The notes under the pieces: model-generated
Told to the model about the DNA's origin: nothing
Database searches by the model: none
Seen by the model: the letters and a program-made list of their open reading frames with translations, nothing else
Source: Zea mays
Lineage: Eukaryota > Streptophyta > Magnoliopsida > Poales > Poaceae
NCBI RefSeq assembly: GCF_902167145.1
Contig: NC_050096.1
Location: 85,370,683 to 85,434,682, forward strand
Direction of reading: 5' to 3'
DNA length: 64,000 nucleotides
Shown here: positions 9,985 through 19,590 of the stretch, in pieces
Layout of the letters: the number at the start of each line of letters is the position of its first letter
Position numbering within the stretch: position 1 is the stretch's first letter
Program-made: the position numbers and the translations under genes

Positions 9985-10644
9985 CGGGTGCCCAGGAACG
10001 GGGTACCCGGAATGAGCACATAAACCCTTTTTTGGCCCAGCACGCCAAAACTCTCCCACCGAGCAAGCCTACGAGGCAGAGCGATCGACCAAGTCCCTCA
10101 CCGAGCAAGCGAGTGAAACATAGTGGACGAGCAAGTCCCCCACTACGCAGGGCGGACGACCAAGTCCCCCACCGAGCAAGACGCAAAGCGGGGCAGACGA
10201 CCAAGTCCCCCACCAAGCAAGTCTGTGAGGCAGAGCGGACAACCAGGCATCCGCGAGTGAGCCCGAGCACTAGGCCAGAGCCACAAGCATACGTCAACCA
10301 CGATAGGAAACGTCGCCAAGAGTCCACGCCATGGTCGTAGGCATGACTGTATGCCCCTTTCTTATAATAAGCATATCGTGTTGTCTGATGGGATGAGGTA
10401 GCCCTAGTCAGAGGCGACCTCGGCACTGGAGCCTCCACAGTAACCGGTACAACAGAAGCGACGGGACGAGGCGCCATACCGAATGGGTAAATCCATGCGC
10501 GCGGAAGGACAACGTAGGACCAACGATGACAGGAGAAAGTCGTGTCATATCGTCAGGCCCAGAGGCTGAACCATGGGGCCCGTCGCGTGTCATCGTGGGG
10601 ACATCAGCGACGAACTCACCATAGGAACAGGCGAGATGGGTGGC
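9985..10644 (+). mobile_element. Gypsy LTR-like segment, left part
   Basis: This segment starts after a TGAGTTT repeat (9978-9984) in Copia-4 gag and runs to the Copia-2 insertion at 10645. Its right part is 46456-46803, which ends in TTAAACCATGACAA before a second TGAGTTT (46804-46810). Joined, the two make a unit of about 1.0 kb that looks like a solo LTR: a GC-rich upstream part with tandem repeats, a TATA-like ATATAAAAAG at 46569-46577 and a 3' part resembling grass Tat-type LTRs. The left end begins CGGGTG rather than TG, so the exact terminus is uncertain. Confidence 0.5.
10052..10240 (+). repeat. Tandem ~50-bp repeats in the Gypsy LTR-like segment
   Basis: Four to five imperfect units with the core GACCAAGTCCCCCACCGAGC, spaced about 45-55 bp apart. 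They include the variants GACCAAGTCCCTCACCGAGC and GACCAAGTCCCCCACCAAGC. They lie upstream of the presumed TATA of this LTR, so they may be a U3 enhancer array. Open frames across this region are repeat artefacts. Confidence 0.65.
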
Positions 10645-11850
10645 TGAAAGGGAAATGGGCTTAATCATTCCTATAATTGATTTTGGTGTTTGACGTCCAT
10701 CACAAACCAAGTAGACTAACAAGTTTGCCTAGTTGTCATGTATCTCAGGTGCATAAGGTTCAACATAAACCAAGAAAGAAATTAAGTTGGGGACTCAAAT
10801 AAGTATGGAGCAAAGACATGAAATGGTGCTGCTTGTGGCGCACCGGACATAATTCACCCAGCAAACTGCTCACTCTCAGGTTTTTCCATGGAACGCTCCA
10901 CTATAATTCACCGGACATGTTCGGTGAGCCAACGGAGCAACGGTAACCAGCGCCCAACGGTCGACTGTAAAAGATGAACAGTGCAAGTCAGAAGTCAGAG
11001 CAGAAAGTCAGAACGCACCGAACATGTCCGGTGTGCCACCGGACTGTCCGGTGCAGCTACAGGACAAAGGACTCCAACGGTCAACCGCTCCAAACCCCAA
11101 CGGCGTGTTGACGTGGCACGCACCAGACAGTGAACAGTGCCTACCCGGTGCGCCTTCGCCAGCAACGGTTAGAATAGTGGTTGGGGCTATAAATACCCCC
11201 AACCACCTCCTTTCAAGTCATCCAAGTTTTCTGAACTCAACATTCAATACAAGAGCAAAAGACTACACTCCAAGACACAATCAATAGATCAAATCCCCTC
11301 CAAGCCTCCAAATCAACTCAATTGCTTAGTGACTTGAGAGAGGGTGTCTTGTGTTCTTTTGTTGCTCTTGTTGCTTGGATTGCTTTCTCCTTCTCATTCT
11401 TATTTCTCTAAGTGCTTTTTAAAGCTAGCAAGAGACACCTAAGTGTGTGGTGGTCCTTGTGGGATCTTAGTGACCCAAGTGATTAAGGAGAAGCCTCGAC
11501 TGGTCTGTGTGACCGATTGAGATAGGGAAAGGGTTGGAATAGACCTGGCCTTTGTGGCCTCCTCAACGGGGACTAGGTTCTTTGGAACCAAACCTCGGTA
11601 AACAAATCACAATGCTCACTTGTTGATCTTCACTTGATTTGTTTCCCCTCTTTCCTCTCTCTAAAAGTTCCCTTGCTCATATTGATTTAAGTTTGCTCCC
11701 AAACGTTATCCGCATTGATTGAGCAACTCCAAGCAAGGAGAACTATCTTTCGAACTCCGATTTAATTCTAACGCTAACCCGGGCCTTAGTGCATGTTCAA
11801 AGTTTATAGTTTTTAGGTTTCACCTATTCACCCCCTATGGGCGACTTTCA
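10645..11850 (+). repeat. 5' LTR of Copia-2
   Basis: 1206 bp, TG...CA, ending in CCCCCTATGGGCGACTTTCA just before the primer site. A TATA box CTATAAATAC lies at 11188-11197. Upstream of it (about 10905-11140) are CACCGGAC/GTCCGGTG palindromic modules, several of them decayed (for example CGCACCGAACATGTCCGGTG at 11013-11032). Compared with the 3' LTR it lacks about 25-40 bp near 10848, where a palindrome pair is missing. Confidence 0.9.
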
Positions 11851-11866
11851 ATTGGTATCAGAGCCA
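11851..11866 (+). other. Primer-binding site of Copia-2
   Basis: ATTGGTATCAGAGCCA directly follows the LTR. TGGTATCAGAGC is complementary to the 3' end of plant initiator tRNA-Met, the usual primer of Copia elements. The AT spacer between LTR and site is the same in Copia-1. Confidence 0.85.
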
Positions 11867-11899
11867 GTGCTTCATTAACAGTCTAACAAACTCGAAGTG

Positions 11900-12206
11900 A
11901 TGTCTGGAGATCACGCCAAGAGGGAGATTGTCACCGGCGACAAGGCCATAGGCTCAGGAAGGACTCTGTCATGGAAGTCCGGCGACAAATACAAGGAGGA
12001 ATCCTCTTCCTCCAACAAGTCACATAGAAAGGGTGACAAGAAGAAAAAGAAAATGAATAAGGTGGTCTACTACGAGACCGACTCTTCATCACCTTCCACA
12101 TCCGACGTCGAGTCTACAACTTTGAAACATCACGAGAGTAAGAAGTATAGTAAGATGCCTCTTCGCTATCCTCGCATTCCTAAACGCATTCCTCTACTCT
12201 AGGTAA
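11900..12206 (+). pseudogene. Copia-2 Gag, N-terminal piece
   Basis: The frame from ATG 11900 (MSGDHAKREIVTGDK) shows the lysine/serine-rich Sirevirus Gag N-terminus with KKKKKMNKVVYYETDSSSP and PLRYPRIPKR. It is homologous to Copia-1 Gag at 22235-21880. It stops at a TAG just before Gypsy A (12207). The central capsid region and CCHC knuckle that should follow are absent: the gag sequence resumes at about 30760 in the C-terminal coiled-coil part. An upstream in-frame GTG is not needed as a start. Confidence 0.85.
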
Positions 12207-12696
12207 TGTGGGGGACAGATATCCCCCGCGTCCACTAGATGGCGAAAGATCCTTGCACGGGGCAACGAGCCAGTTACCCTGCAAGGCAATCTTGTCGTGG
12301 GCCGGGCAAAGACCATGAGTGGAATGGGTTGACCCAAGAAGACAATGGACTCGAGCCCAGATTGTCTATTGGATCGTGCACTGCCCCAAGAAACCGTCTG
12401 ATTTTCCCGCGCCTAGTACCCTCAGATGTCGGGATGGTTCAGGGAATGGTTGGCGAGTTTTTCTGAAGATTGGTTAAGTCGGTTCACTATTAGTTAGGAG
12501 ATATACTGGAGGAACGTCATCGCCGTGTACGTAGGGAGTGCCCCACGGTCGTGTATATAAGGCCCAGGGGGACCCCATCATTTTATCTCATTAGCCCTTC
12601 TCCATTCAGGAGACACCACTTGTAACACACTACACATATAGACCCATCCCAGGAAGTAGGGTATGATGCCTCTCAAAGCGGCCCGAACCTGTAGAA

Positions 12697-12764
<68 letters not shown>

Positions 12765-12866
12765 TGCACCTAGCACGAACCATTGAGCTACAATCAACAA
12801 CATTGTCCGACCCAAAAGCACCGCAAGGGTATCCCTGAGTGTCTGGTCGGACACTAAACACCGACA
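12207..12866 (+). repeat. 5' LTR of Gypsy A
   Basis: Begins TGTGGGGGACAG and ends CACCGACA, then GCTGCGCGCCAGGTAGGGGG, the primer-site/leader motif common in Tat elements. A TATA-like TATATAAG lies at 12553-12560. The LTR holds a 57-bp CT microsatellite (12701-12757) downstream of the probable transcription start. The flanking GGTAA at 12202-12206 is the probable left TSD, but the right copy is lost. Confidence 0.8.
12701..12757 (+). repeat. (CT)n microsatellite
   Basis: An uninterrupted run of about 28 CT units followed by TTTCTC, inside the transcribed part of the Gypsy A LTR. The Arg-Glu frames on the minus strand are artefacts of this repeat. Confidence 0.95.
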
Positions 12867-14219
12867 GCTGCGCGCCAGGTAGGGGGTGTGTCATTGATCA
12901 AAGCTAGCTCAATAGCCGTAACCTTCAAGTGCAAGATCGCTCTTCGCCCTAGAACTATGTTCTGTTTTGGAACCATCTCGTGCATAGCAGACGAAGAGGG
13001 GACTCTGCACCGCATAGCGGATCCACCTGAGAAAAAACTTTCCTCGGGGACCCCGAGGGAAGTCAGAGCGAAACAGTGGGTGGTGCTACCACTCGTAGCT
13101 CAGGGGAAGATGATCCCTCACAGACCAAGGGTCGGGGCCCCTTGGGAGAATAAAGATAGACCGGTTGGGATCTCGCTTACCCGAAGAACTCTGTTGTCCA
13201 CCTCGCCTACAAAGGAGTGGACGCGGGTCACTCGTAAGAAGGAAACAAATGTCTTGAGTCAGGGGATGAGAACACGCCGAGCCACCTTTCCGGTACCTTC
13301 GCCCTCAAAGGAGGATGGAAAGAAGAGCACCATCGCACCAGATCCTTTCTACCCCGACGTCCTCTTCATCCAAGGGAGATTGGAGTCAACACCCATCTCC
13401 GACGATGAGCCTACCATGTAAGGGGAAGAGCCTCCCCATCGTGAAGCGCGGCGACAGAGGAACAGACGTCAGAACATACGGTGACATCATGAAGCTGGGG
13501 AACGGGATCTAGCGTAGCCCGTATCCCGAGACAAAACCTTAGAGATGGGAGAAACTCCCGATGAGCGAGTGCACCGAGAAAGGTGTAACTCTCGCCGCCG
13601 CGATCGCCGACAAACTCAGGACCAGGAGCAAGAGCTAGCCGAGCAGGACGCTAGGCTATGGCAAGAGAACCCTCTCTTTGCTCGGAACCTATAACCCGAT
13701 TTCGCTGAGCAATGAACACTCCGAGTGAAGTCGGAGGGGTACTGGTTCAGATAGTTGACGGTCTCCCATGAACCCTAGACGCGGAAGGCTACCGGCGACT
13801 GCTTACCCAGGCAGCTAATCATCTTCTACCCCTCTCTCATCCTGCGAACGACCTACGTCACGCCATCAATAGCCGGCGAGATGCGCGAAGCTCCATCAAC
13901 GCTTCGCGTGACCGACGACACGAAAACGAGATAAGGTGCCGGGATGAGTATGACCGGGATCACGGCGTACCGGCACGAAGTCGCACCACTCGAGTTGAGT
14001 CGGCTGCAGCCTCAACTAGTGGGCCGTTCCGGGGACGGTCGAGACGACCTATTACCAACTCCCCTCCCTAGGACCAACGACGCGAACACTGGTAGGAGGA
14101 TACATGCGGATTTTCCGCACTTACTCCATGTCTCCGAGCCATCCAGTGGCCTCCCAACTTCAAGGTCTCCAACATCGACAAGTACGAGCCTAAGCAGTAC
14201 CCAGGCGACTGGTTGGTTG
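12867..14219 (+). pseudogene. Gypsy A leader and N-terminal gag
   Basis: After the primer-site motif (12867-12890) the leader has an open frame 12888-13421 of 177 codons with no recognisable domain; similar 5' ORFs or long leaders occur in this lineage. From about 14100 the capsid part of gag begins, with the words PPNFKVSNIDKYEP and YPGDWL ending exactly at the Copia-1 insertion (14219). The same frame resumes after Copia-1 at 23617. Frameshifts and stops occur between 13500 and 14100, so the beginning of gag cannot be fixed. Confidence 0.65.
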
Positions 14220-15530
14220 TGAAAGTCGCCTAGAGGGGAGGGGGTGAATAGGGCGAAACTGAAATTCTCAAAAATAATCACAACTACAAGTCGGGTTAGC
14301 GTTAGAAATATAATTTAGTCCGCGAGAGAGGGTGCAAAACAAATCGCAAGCAAATAAGAGGTGTGACACGCGGATTTGTTTTACCGAGGTTCGGTTCTTG
14401 CAAACCTACTCCCCGTTGAGGTGGTCACAAAGACCGGGTGTCTTTCAACCCTTTTCCTCTCTCAAACGGTCCCTCAGACCGAGTGAGCTTTCTCTTCTCA
14501 ATCACTTGGAACACAAAGTTCCTACAAGGACCACCACAAGATTGGTGTCTCTTGCCTCAATTTACAAGTGAGTTTGATCGCAATAAAGAATCAAGAAAGA
14601 AGAAAGCAATCCAAGCGCAAGAGCTCGAAAGAACACAAGCAAATCTCTCTCACTAGTCACTAAAGCTTTGTGTGGAATTTGGGAGAGGATTTGATCTCTT
14701 GAGTGTGTCTAGAATTGAATGCCTAGCTCTTGTAAGTGGTTGGAAGTATGAAAACTTGGATGCAATGAATGGTGGGTGGTTGGGGGTATTTATAGTCCCA
14801 ACCACCAAACTAGCCGTTTGGTGGGGCTGACTGTCGTATGGTGCACCGGACAGTCCGGTGTACACCGGACATGTCCGGTGCGCCAGCCACGTCACCAAAG
14901 CCGTTGGGTTCCGACCGTTGGAGCTCTGTCTTCTGGGCCCGCCTGGATGTCCAGTGGCGCACCGGACATGTACTGTAGAGTGTCCGGTGCGCCAGCATGG
15001 GCGTGCCTGACTTCTGCGCGCGCTGGCGCGCATTTAATGCGCTGCAGGTAGCCGTTGGCGCCGAAGTATCCGTTGCTTCGATGGCACACCGGACAGTCCG
15101 GTGTACACCGGACATGTCCGGTGAATTATAGCAGACTGGCCGTTGTGAATTCCCGAAGCTGGCGAGTTCCTGAGGCGCCGTTCCTTGGAGCACCGGACAC
15201 TGTCCGGTGTACACCGGACAGTCCGGTGAATTATAGCGGAGCGCCTCTGGAATTTCCCGAAGGTGACGAGTTTGACTTGGAGTCCTCTGGTGCACCGGAC
15301 ACTGTCCGGTGGCACACCGGACAGTCCGGTGCGCCATACCAGAGGTGCCTTTGGTTGTCCCTTTGCTCTTCTGTTGAACCCAATACTTTGTCTTTTTATT
15401 GGCTAAGTGTGAACCTTTGGCACCTGTATAACTTATACACTAGAGCAAACTAGTTAGTCCAATTATTTGTGTTGGGCAATTCAACCACCAAAATTATTTA
15501 GGAACTAGGTGTAAGCCTAATTCCCTTTCA
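14220..15530 (-). repeat. 3' LTR of Copia-1
   Basis: 1311 bp; on the plus strand TGAAAGTCGCC...TTCCCTTTCA. The TATA box (CTATAAATACCC in element sense) is at about 14795-14787. Just upstream of it in element sense (14860-15340) are about nine CACCGGAC...GTCCGGTG modules. Near-identical to 22284-23611. Confidence 0.93.
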
Positions 15531-16359
15531 ATCTCCCCCTTTTTGGTGATTGATGCCAACACAAACCAAAGCAAATATGGAAGTACATAATTGAACTAGC
15601 TTGCATAATGTAAGTGCAAAGGTTGCTTGGAATTGAGCCAATATAACTACTCATAAGATATGCATGGATTGTTTCTTTGTCTTTAACATTTTGGACCACG
15701 CTTGCACCACATGTTTTGTTTTTGCAAATTTTTGTAAATCCTTTTCAAAGTTCTTTTGCATATAGTCAAAGGTAAATGAATAAGATTTTGCAAAGCATTT
15801 TCAAGATTTGAAATTTTCTCCCCCTGTTTCAAATGCTTTTCCTTTGACTAAACAAAACTCCCCCTAAATGAAATCCTCCTCTTAGTGTTCAAGAGGGTTT
15901 TGATATTAATTTTGAAGAGGGTATACCAATTTGAAATTATATCACAAGTGAGATACCAATTTAAAAATACTCTTTGAAAAACTTAAAATTTTAGAAATTG
16001 GTGGTGGTGCGGTCCTTTTGCTTTGGGCTCATACTTTCTCCCCCTTTGGCATGAATCGCCAAAAACAGAATCATTAGAGCCCTTCAAATTACTCTCTCCC
16101 CCTTTGGTCATAAGTAAATGAGTGAAGATTATACCAAAGACGGAGTCCTTTTGCTTTGGATTCTCCCCAAAAGACGGAGAGATGCGTGGAGCGACGGCGA
16201 AGGATGAGTTGCGGAGTGGAAGCCTTTTGTCTTCGCCGAAGACTCCAATTCCATTTCAATATACCTATGACTTGGTTTTGAAATTCACTTGAAAACACAT
16301 TAGTCATAGCACATGAAAGAGACATGATCAAAGGTATATAGAAGAGCTATGTGTGCAAA
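15531..16359 (-). other. Copia-1 3' UTR with multiple polypurine tracts
   Basis: A long untranslated tail between the RNase H stop and the LTR. The terminal polypurine tract AAAAAGGGGGAGAT (minus) abuts the LTR at 15531-15544. Further GGGGGAG tracts lie near 15818, 15858, 16037 and 16094. Repeated purine tracts here are known for Sireviruses and may start plus-strand DNA synthesis at several points. I see no extra env-like gene; a minus-strand frame at 16089-16331 looks fortuitous. Confidence 0.8.
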
Positions 16360-18426
16360 TCAACAAAAGAAGTTCCTAGAATCAAGAATATTTAGCTCAT
16401 GCCTAAGTTTGTTAAAAGTTTGTTCATCAAGAGGCTTGGTAAAGATATCAGCTAATTGATCTTTAGTATTAATGTATGAAATCTCGATATCTCCCTTTTG
16501 TTGGTGATCCCTTAAGAAGTGATACCGAATGGCTATGTGCTTTGTGCGGCTATGCTCAACAGGATTATCCGCCATGCGGATAGCACTCTCATTATCACAT
16601 AGAAGAGGAACTTTGGTTAATTTGTAACCGTAGTCCCTAAGGGTTTGCCTCATCCAAAGTAGTTGCGCGCAACAATGTCCTGCGGCAATGTACTCGGCTT
16701 CGGCGGTAGAAAGAGCTACGGAATTTTGCTTCTTTGAAGCCCAAGACACCAAGGATCTTCCCAAGAACTGGCAAGTTCCCGATGTGCTCTTTCTATTGAT
16801 TTTACACCCCGCCCAATCGGCATCCGAATAACCAATCAAATCAATTGTGGATCCCCTAGGATACCAAAGCCCAAACTTAGGAGTATAAACCAAATATCTC
16901 AAGATTCGTTTTACGACCGTAAGGTGAGCTTCCTTAGGGTCGGCTTGGAATCTTGCACACATGCATACGGAAAGCATAATATCCGGTCGTGATGCACATA
17001 AATAAAGTAAAGAACCTATCATCGACCGGTATACCTTTTGATCGACGGATTTACCTCCTTCGTCGAGGTCGAGATGCCCATTGGTTCCCATGGGTGTCTT
17101 GATGGGTTTGGCATCCTTCATTCCAAACTTGCTTAGAATATCTTGAGTATACTTCATTTGGCTTAAGAAGGTGCCCTCTTGAAGTTGCTTCACTTGAAAT
17201 CCTAAGAAATATTTGAACTCCCCCATCATAGACATCTCGAATTTTTGTGTCATGATCCTACTAAATTCTTCACATGTAGACTCGTTAGTAGACCCAAATA
17301 TAATATCATCAACATAAATTTGGCATACAAACAAGTCATTTTCAAGAGTCTTAGTGAAGAGTGTAGGATCGGCCTTTCCGACTTTGAATCCATTAGTGAT
17401 AAGAAAATCTCTAAGGCATTCATACCATGCTCTTGGGGCTTGCTTGAGCCCATAAAGCGCCTTAGAGAGTTTATACACATGGTTAGGGTACTCACTATCT
17501 TCAAAGCCGGGAGGTTGCTCAACATAGACCTCTTCCTTGATTGGTCCATTGAGGAAGGAACTTTTCACATCCATTTGGTAAAGCTTAAAGCCATGGTAAG
17601 TAGCATAGGCTAATAATATTCGAATTGACTCAAGCCTAGCTACGGGTGCATAGGTTTCACCGAAATCCAAACCTTCGACTTGGGAGTATCCCTTGGCCAC
17701 AAGTCGAGCTTTATTCCTTGTCACCACACCATGCTCGTCTTGCTTGTTGCGGAAGACCCATTTGGTTCCTACAACATTTTGATTAAGACGTGGAACTAAA
17801 TGCCATACCTCATTCCTAGTGAAATTGTTGAGCTCCTCTTGCATCGCCACCACCCAATCCGAATCTTGAAGTGCTTCCTCTACCCTGTGTGGCTCAATAG
17901 AGGAAACAAAAGAGTAATGTTCACAAAAATGTGCAACACGAGATCTAGTGGTTACCCCCTTATGAATGTCGCCGAGAATGGTGTCGACGGGGTGATCTCG
18001 TTGGATTGCTTGGTGGACTCTTGGGTGTGGCGGCTTTTGTTCTTCATCCTCCTTGTCTTGATCACTTGCATCTCCCCCTTGATCATTGCCGTCATCTTGA
18101 GGTGGCTCATTTGCGTGATCTTCTTCTTCATCAATTTGAGCTTCATCCTCATTTTGAGTTGGTGGAGATGCTTGCGTGGAGGAGGATGGTTGATCTTGTG
18201 TATTTGGAGGCTCTTCGGATTCTTTAGGACACACATCCCCAATGGACATGTTCCTTAGCGCGATGCACAGAGCCTCTTCATCACCTAACTCATCAAGATC
18301 AACTTGCTCTACTTGAGAGCCGTTAGTCTCATCAAACACAACGTCACAAGAAACTTCAACTTGTCTAGAGGACTTGTTAAAGACCCTATATGCCCTTGTG
18401 TTTGAATCATATCCTAGTAAAAAGCC
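16360..18426 (-). pseudogene. Copia-1 Pol, reverse transcriptase and RNase H part
   Basis: An uninterrupted 659-codon frame (from an internal Met at 18339), in frame with the integrase part but cut off from it by the stop at 18427-18429. An acidic linker rich in D/E comes first. The RT domain follows from HFCEHYSFV (about residue 135) with [41 protein letters not shown] and the catalytic YVDDIIFGS (about 17290-17310). RNase H follows with [18 protein letters not shown] and DNESAI. The C-terminus [12 protein letters not shown] is standard for Copia. This half looks catalytically complete; its upstream fusion to protease and integrase is what is broken. RT copies element RNA into DNA inside the Gag particle. 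Confidence 0.9.
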
Positions 18427-19389
18427 TTATACTGTCTTAGGAGCAAATTTAGATTTTCTACCTCTTTTAACAAGAATAAAGCATTTGCTACCAAAGGCTC
18501 TAAAATATGAAATATTGGGCTTTTTACCGGTTAGGAGTTCATAAGATGTCTTCTTGAGGATTCGGTGTAGATACAACCGGTTGATGGCGTAGCAGGCGGT
18601 GTTGACCGCCTCGGCCCAAAACCGATCCGAAGTCTTGTACTCATCAAGCATGGTTCTAGCCATGTCCAATAGAGTTCTATTCTTCCTCTCCACTACACCA
18701 TTTTGTTGTGGGGTGTAGGTAGAAGAGAACTCATGCTTGATGCCCTCCTCCTCAAGGAAGCCTTCAATTTGTGAGTTCTTGAACTCCGTCCTGTTGTCGC
18801 TTCTAATTTTCTTGATCCTTAAACCGAACTCATTTTGAGCCCGTCTCAAGAATCCCTTTAAGGTCTCTTGGGTTTGAGATTTTTCCTGCAAAAAGAATAC
18901 CCAAGTGAAGCGAGAATAATCATCCACAATAACTAGACAGTACTTACTCCCGCCGATGCTTATGTAAGCAATCGGGCCGAATAGGTCCATGTGTAGGAGC
19001 TCCAGTGGCCTGTCAGTCGTTATGATGTTCTTGTGTGGATGATGGACACCAACTTGCTTTCCTGCTTGGCATGCGCTACAAACCCTGTCTTTCTCAAAAT
19101 GAACATTGGTTAGTCCTAAAATGTGCTCTCCCTTTAGAAGCTTATGAAGATTCTTCATCCCAACATGGGCTAGTCGGTGGTGCCAGAGCCAACCCATGTT
19201 AGTCTTAGCAATTAAGCAGGTGTCGAGTTCAGCTCTATCAAAATCTACCAAGTATAGCTGACCCTCCAACACTCCCTTAAATGATATTGAATCATCACTT
19301 CTTCTAAAGACAGTGACACCTACATCAGTGAAAAGATAGTTGTAACCCATTTTGTGTAATCTAATGAATCTACAAGAAAAACATTGCAA
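18427..19389 (-). pseudogene. Copia-1 integrase
   Basis: The zinc-binding HHCC module is seen as HHRLAHVGMKNL...CSACQAGK. The catalytic DDE core shows LHMDLFGP (first Asp), IRSDNRTEF (second Asp; the usual Gly after Asn is Arg) and QNGVVERKNR (Glu). The C-terminal domain begins before FGSKCFILVKRG. It ends at a premature TAA (18429-18427) where Copia-2 has a Glu codon. At its start a deletion of about 25 nt near 19350, relative to Copia-2, shifts the frame out of protease. Integrase would join the element DNA to the chromosome. Confidence 0.88.
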
Positions 19390-19590
19390 ATAGAATGGTC
19401 AGGAGATATAGCAATTTTACCCAATCCTTTGACCAAACCTTGGTTTCCATCCCCGAATGTGATAGCTCGTTGGGGATCTTGGTTTTTCTCGTAGGAGGAG
19501 AACATCTTATTCTCCCCTGTCATGTGGTTTGTGCATCCGCTGTCGATGATCCAGCTTGAGCCCCCGGATGCATAAACCTACAAAACAAGT
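19390..19590 (-). pseudogene. Copia-1 protease remnant
   Basis: The frame reads MTGENKMFSSY, ITFGDGNQG and VFLVDSLDY. Just upstream, near 19540, a GSSWIIDSGCTNHM-type segment carries the aspartic protease motif DSG. The open frame ends shortly after LVDSLDY because of the 25-nt deletion that removes NLLSVSQL-like codons. The protease would mature the polyprotein. Confidence 0.75.

Noticed and set aside
12578..12894. Arg-Glu repeat proteins on the minus strand
   Set aside because: They are translations of the (CT)n run in the Gypsy A LTR.
14653..15453. Frames rich in SGAPDTVRCT/HRTCPVY-like words in the Copia LTRs
   Set aside because: They come from the repeated CACCGGAC palindromes read in several frames, and recur in each LTR.
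16089..16331. An env-like or extra gene in the Copia-1 3' UTR
   Set aside because: An 80-codon frame without membrane segment or conserved words, lying among purine tracts. Copia-2 has no counterpart.
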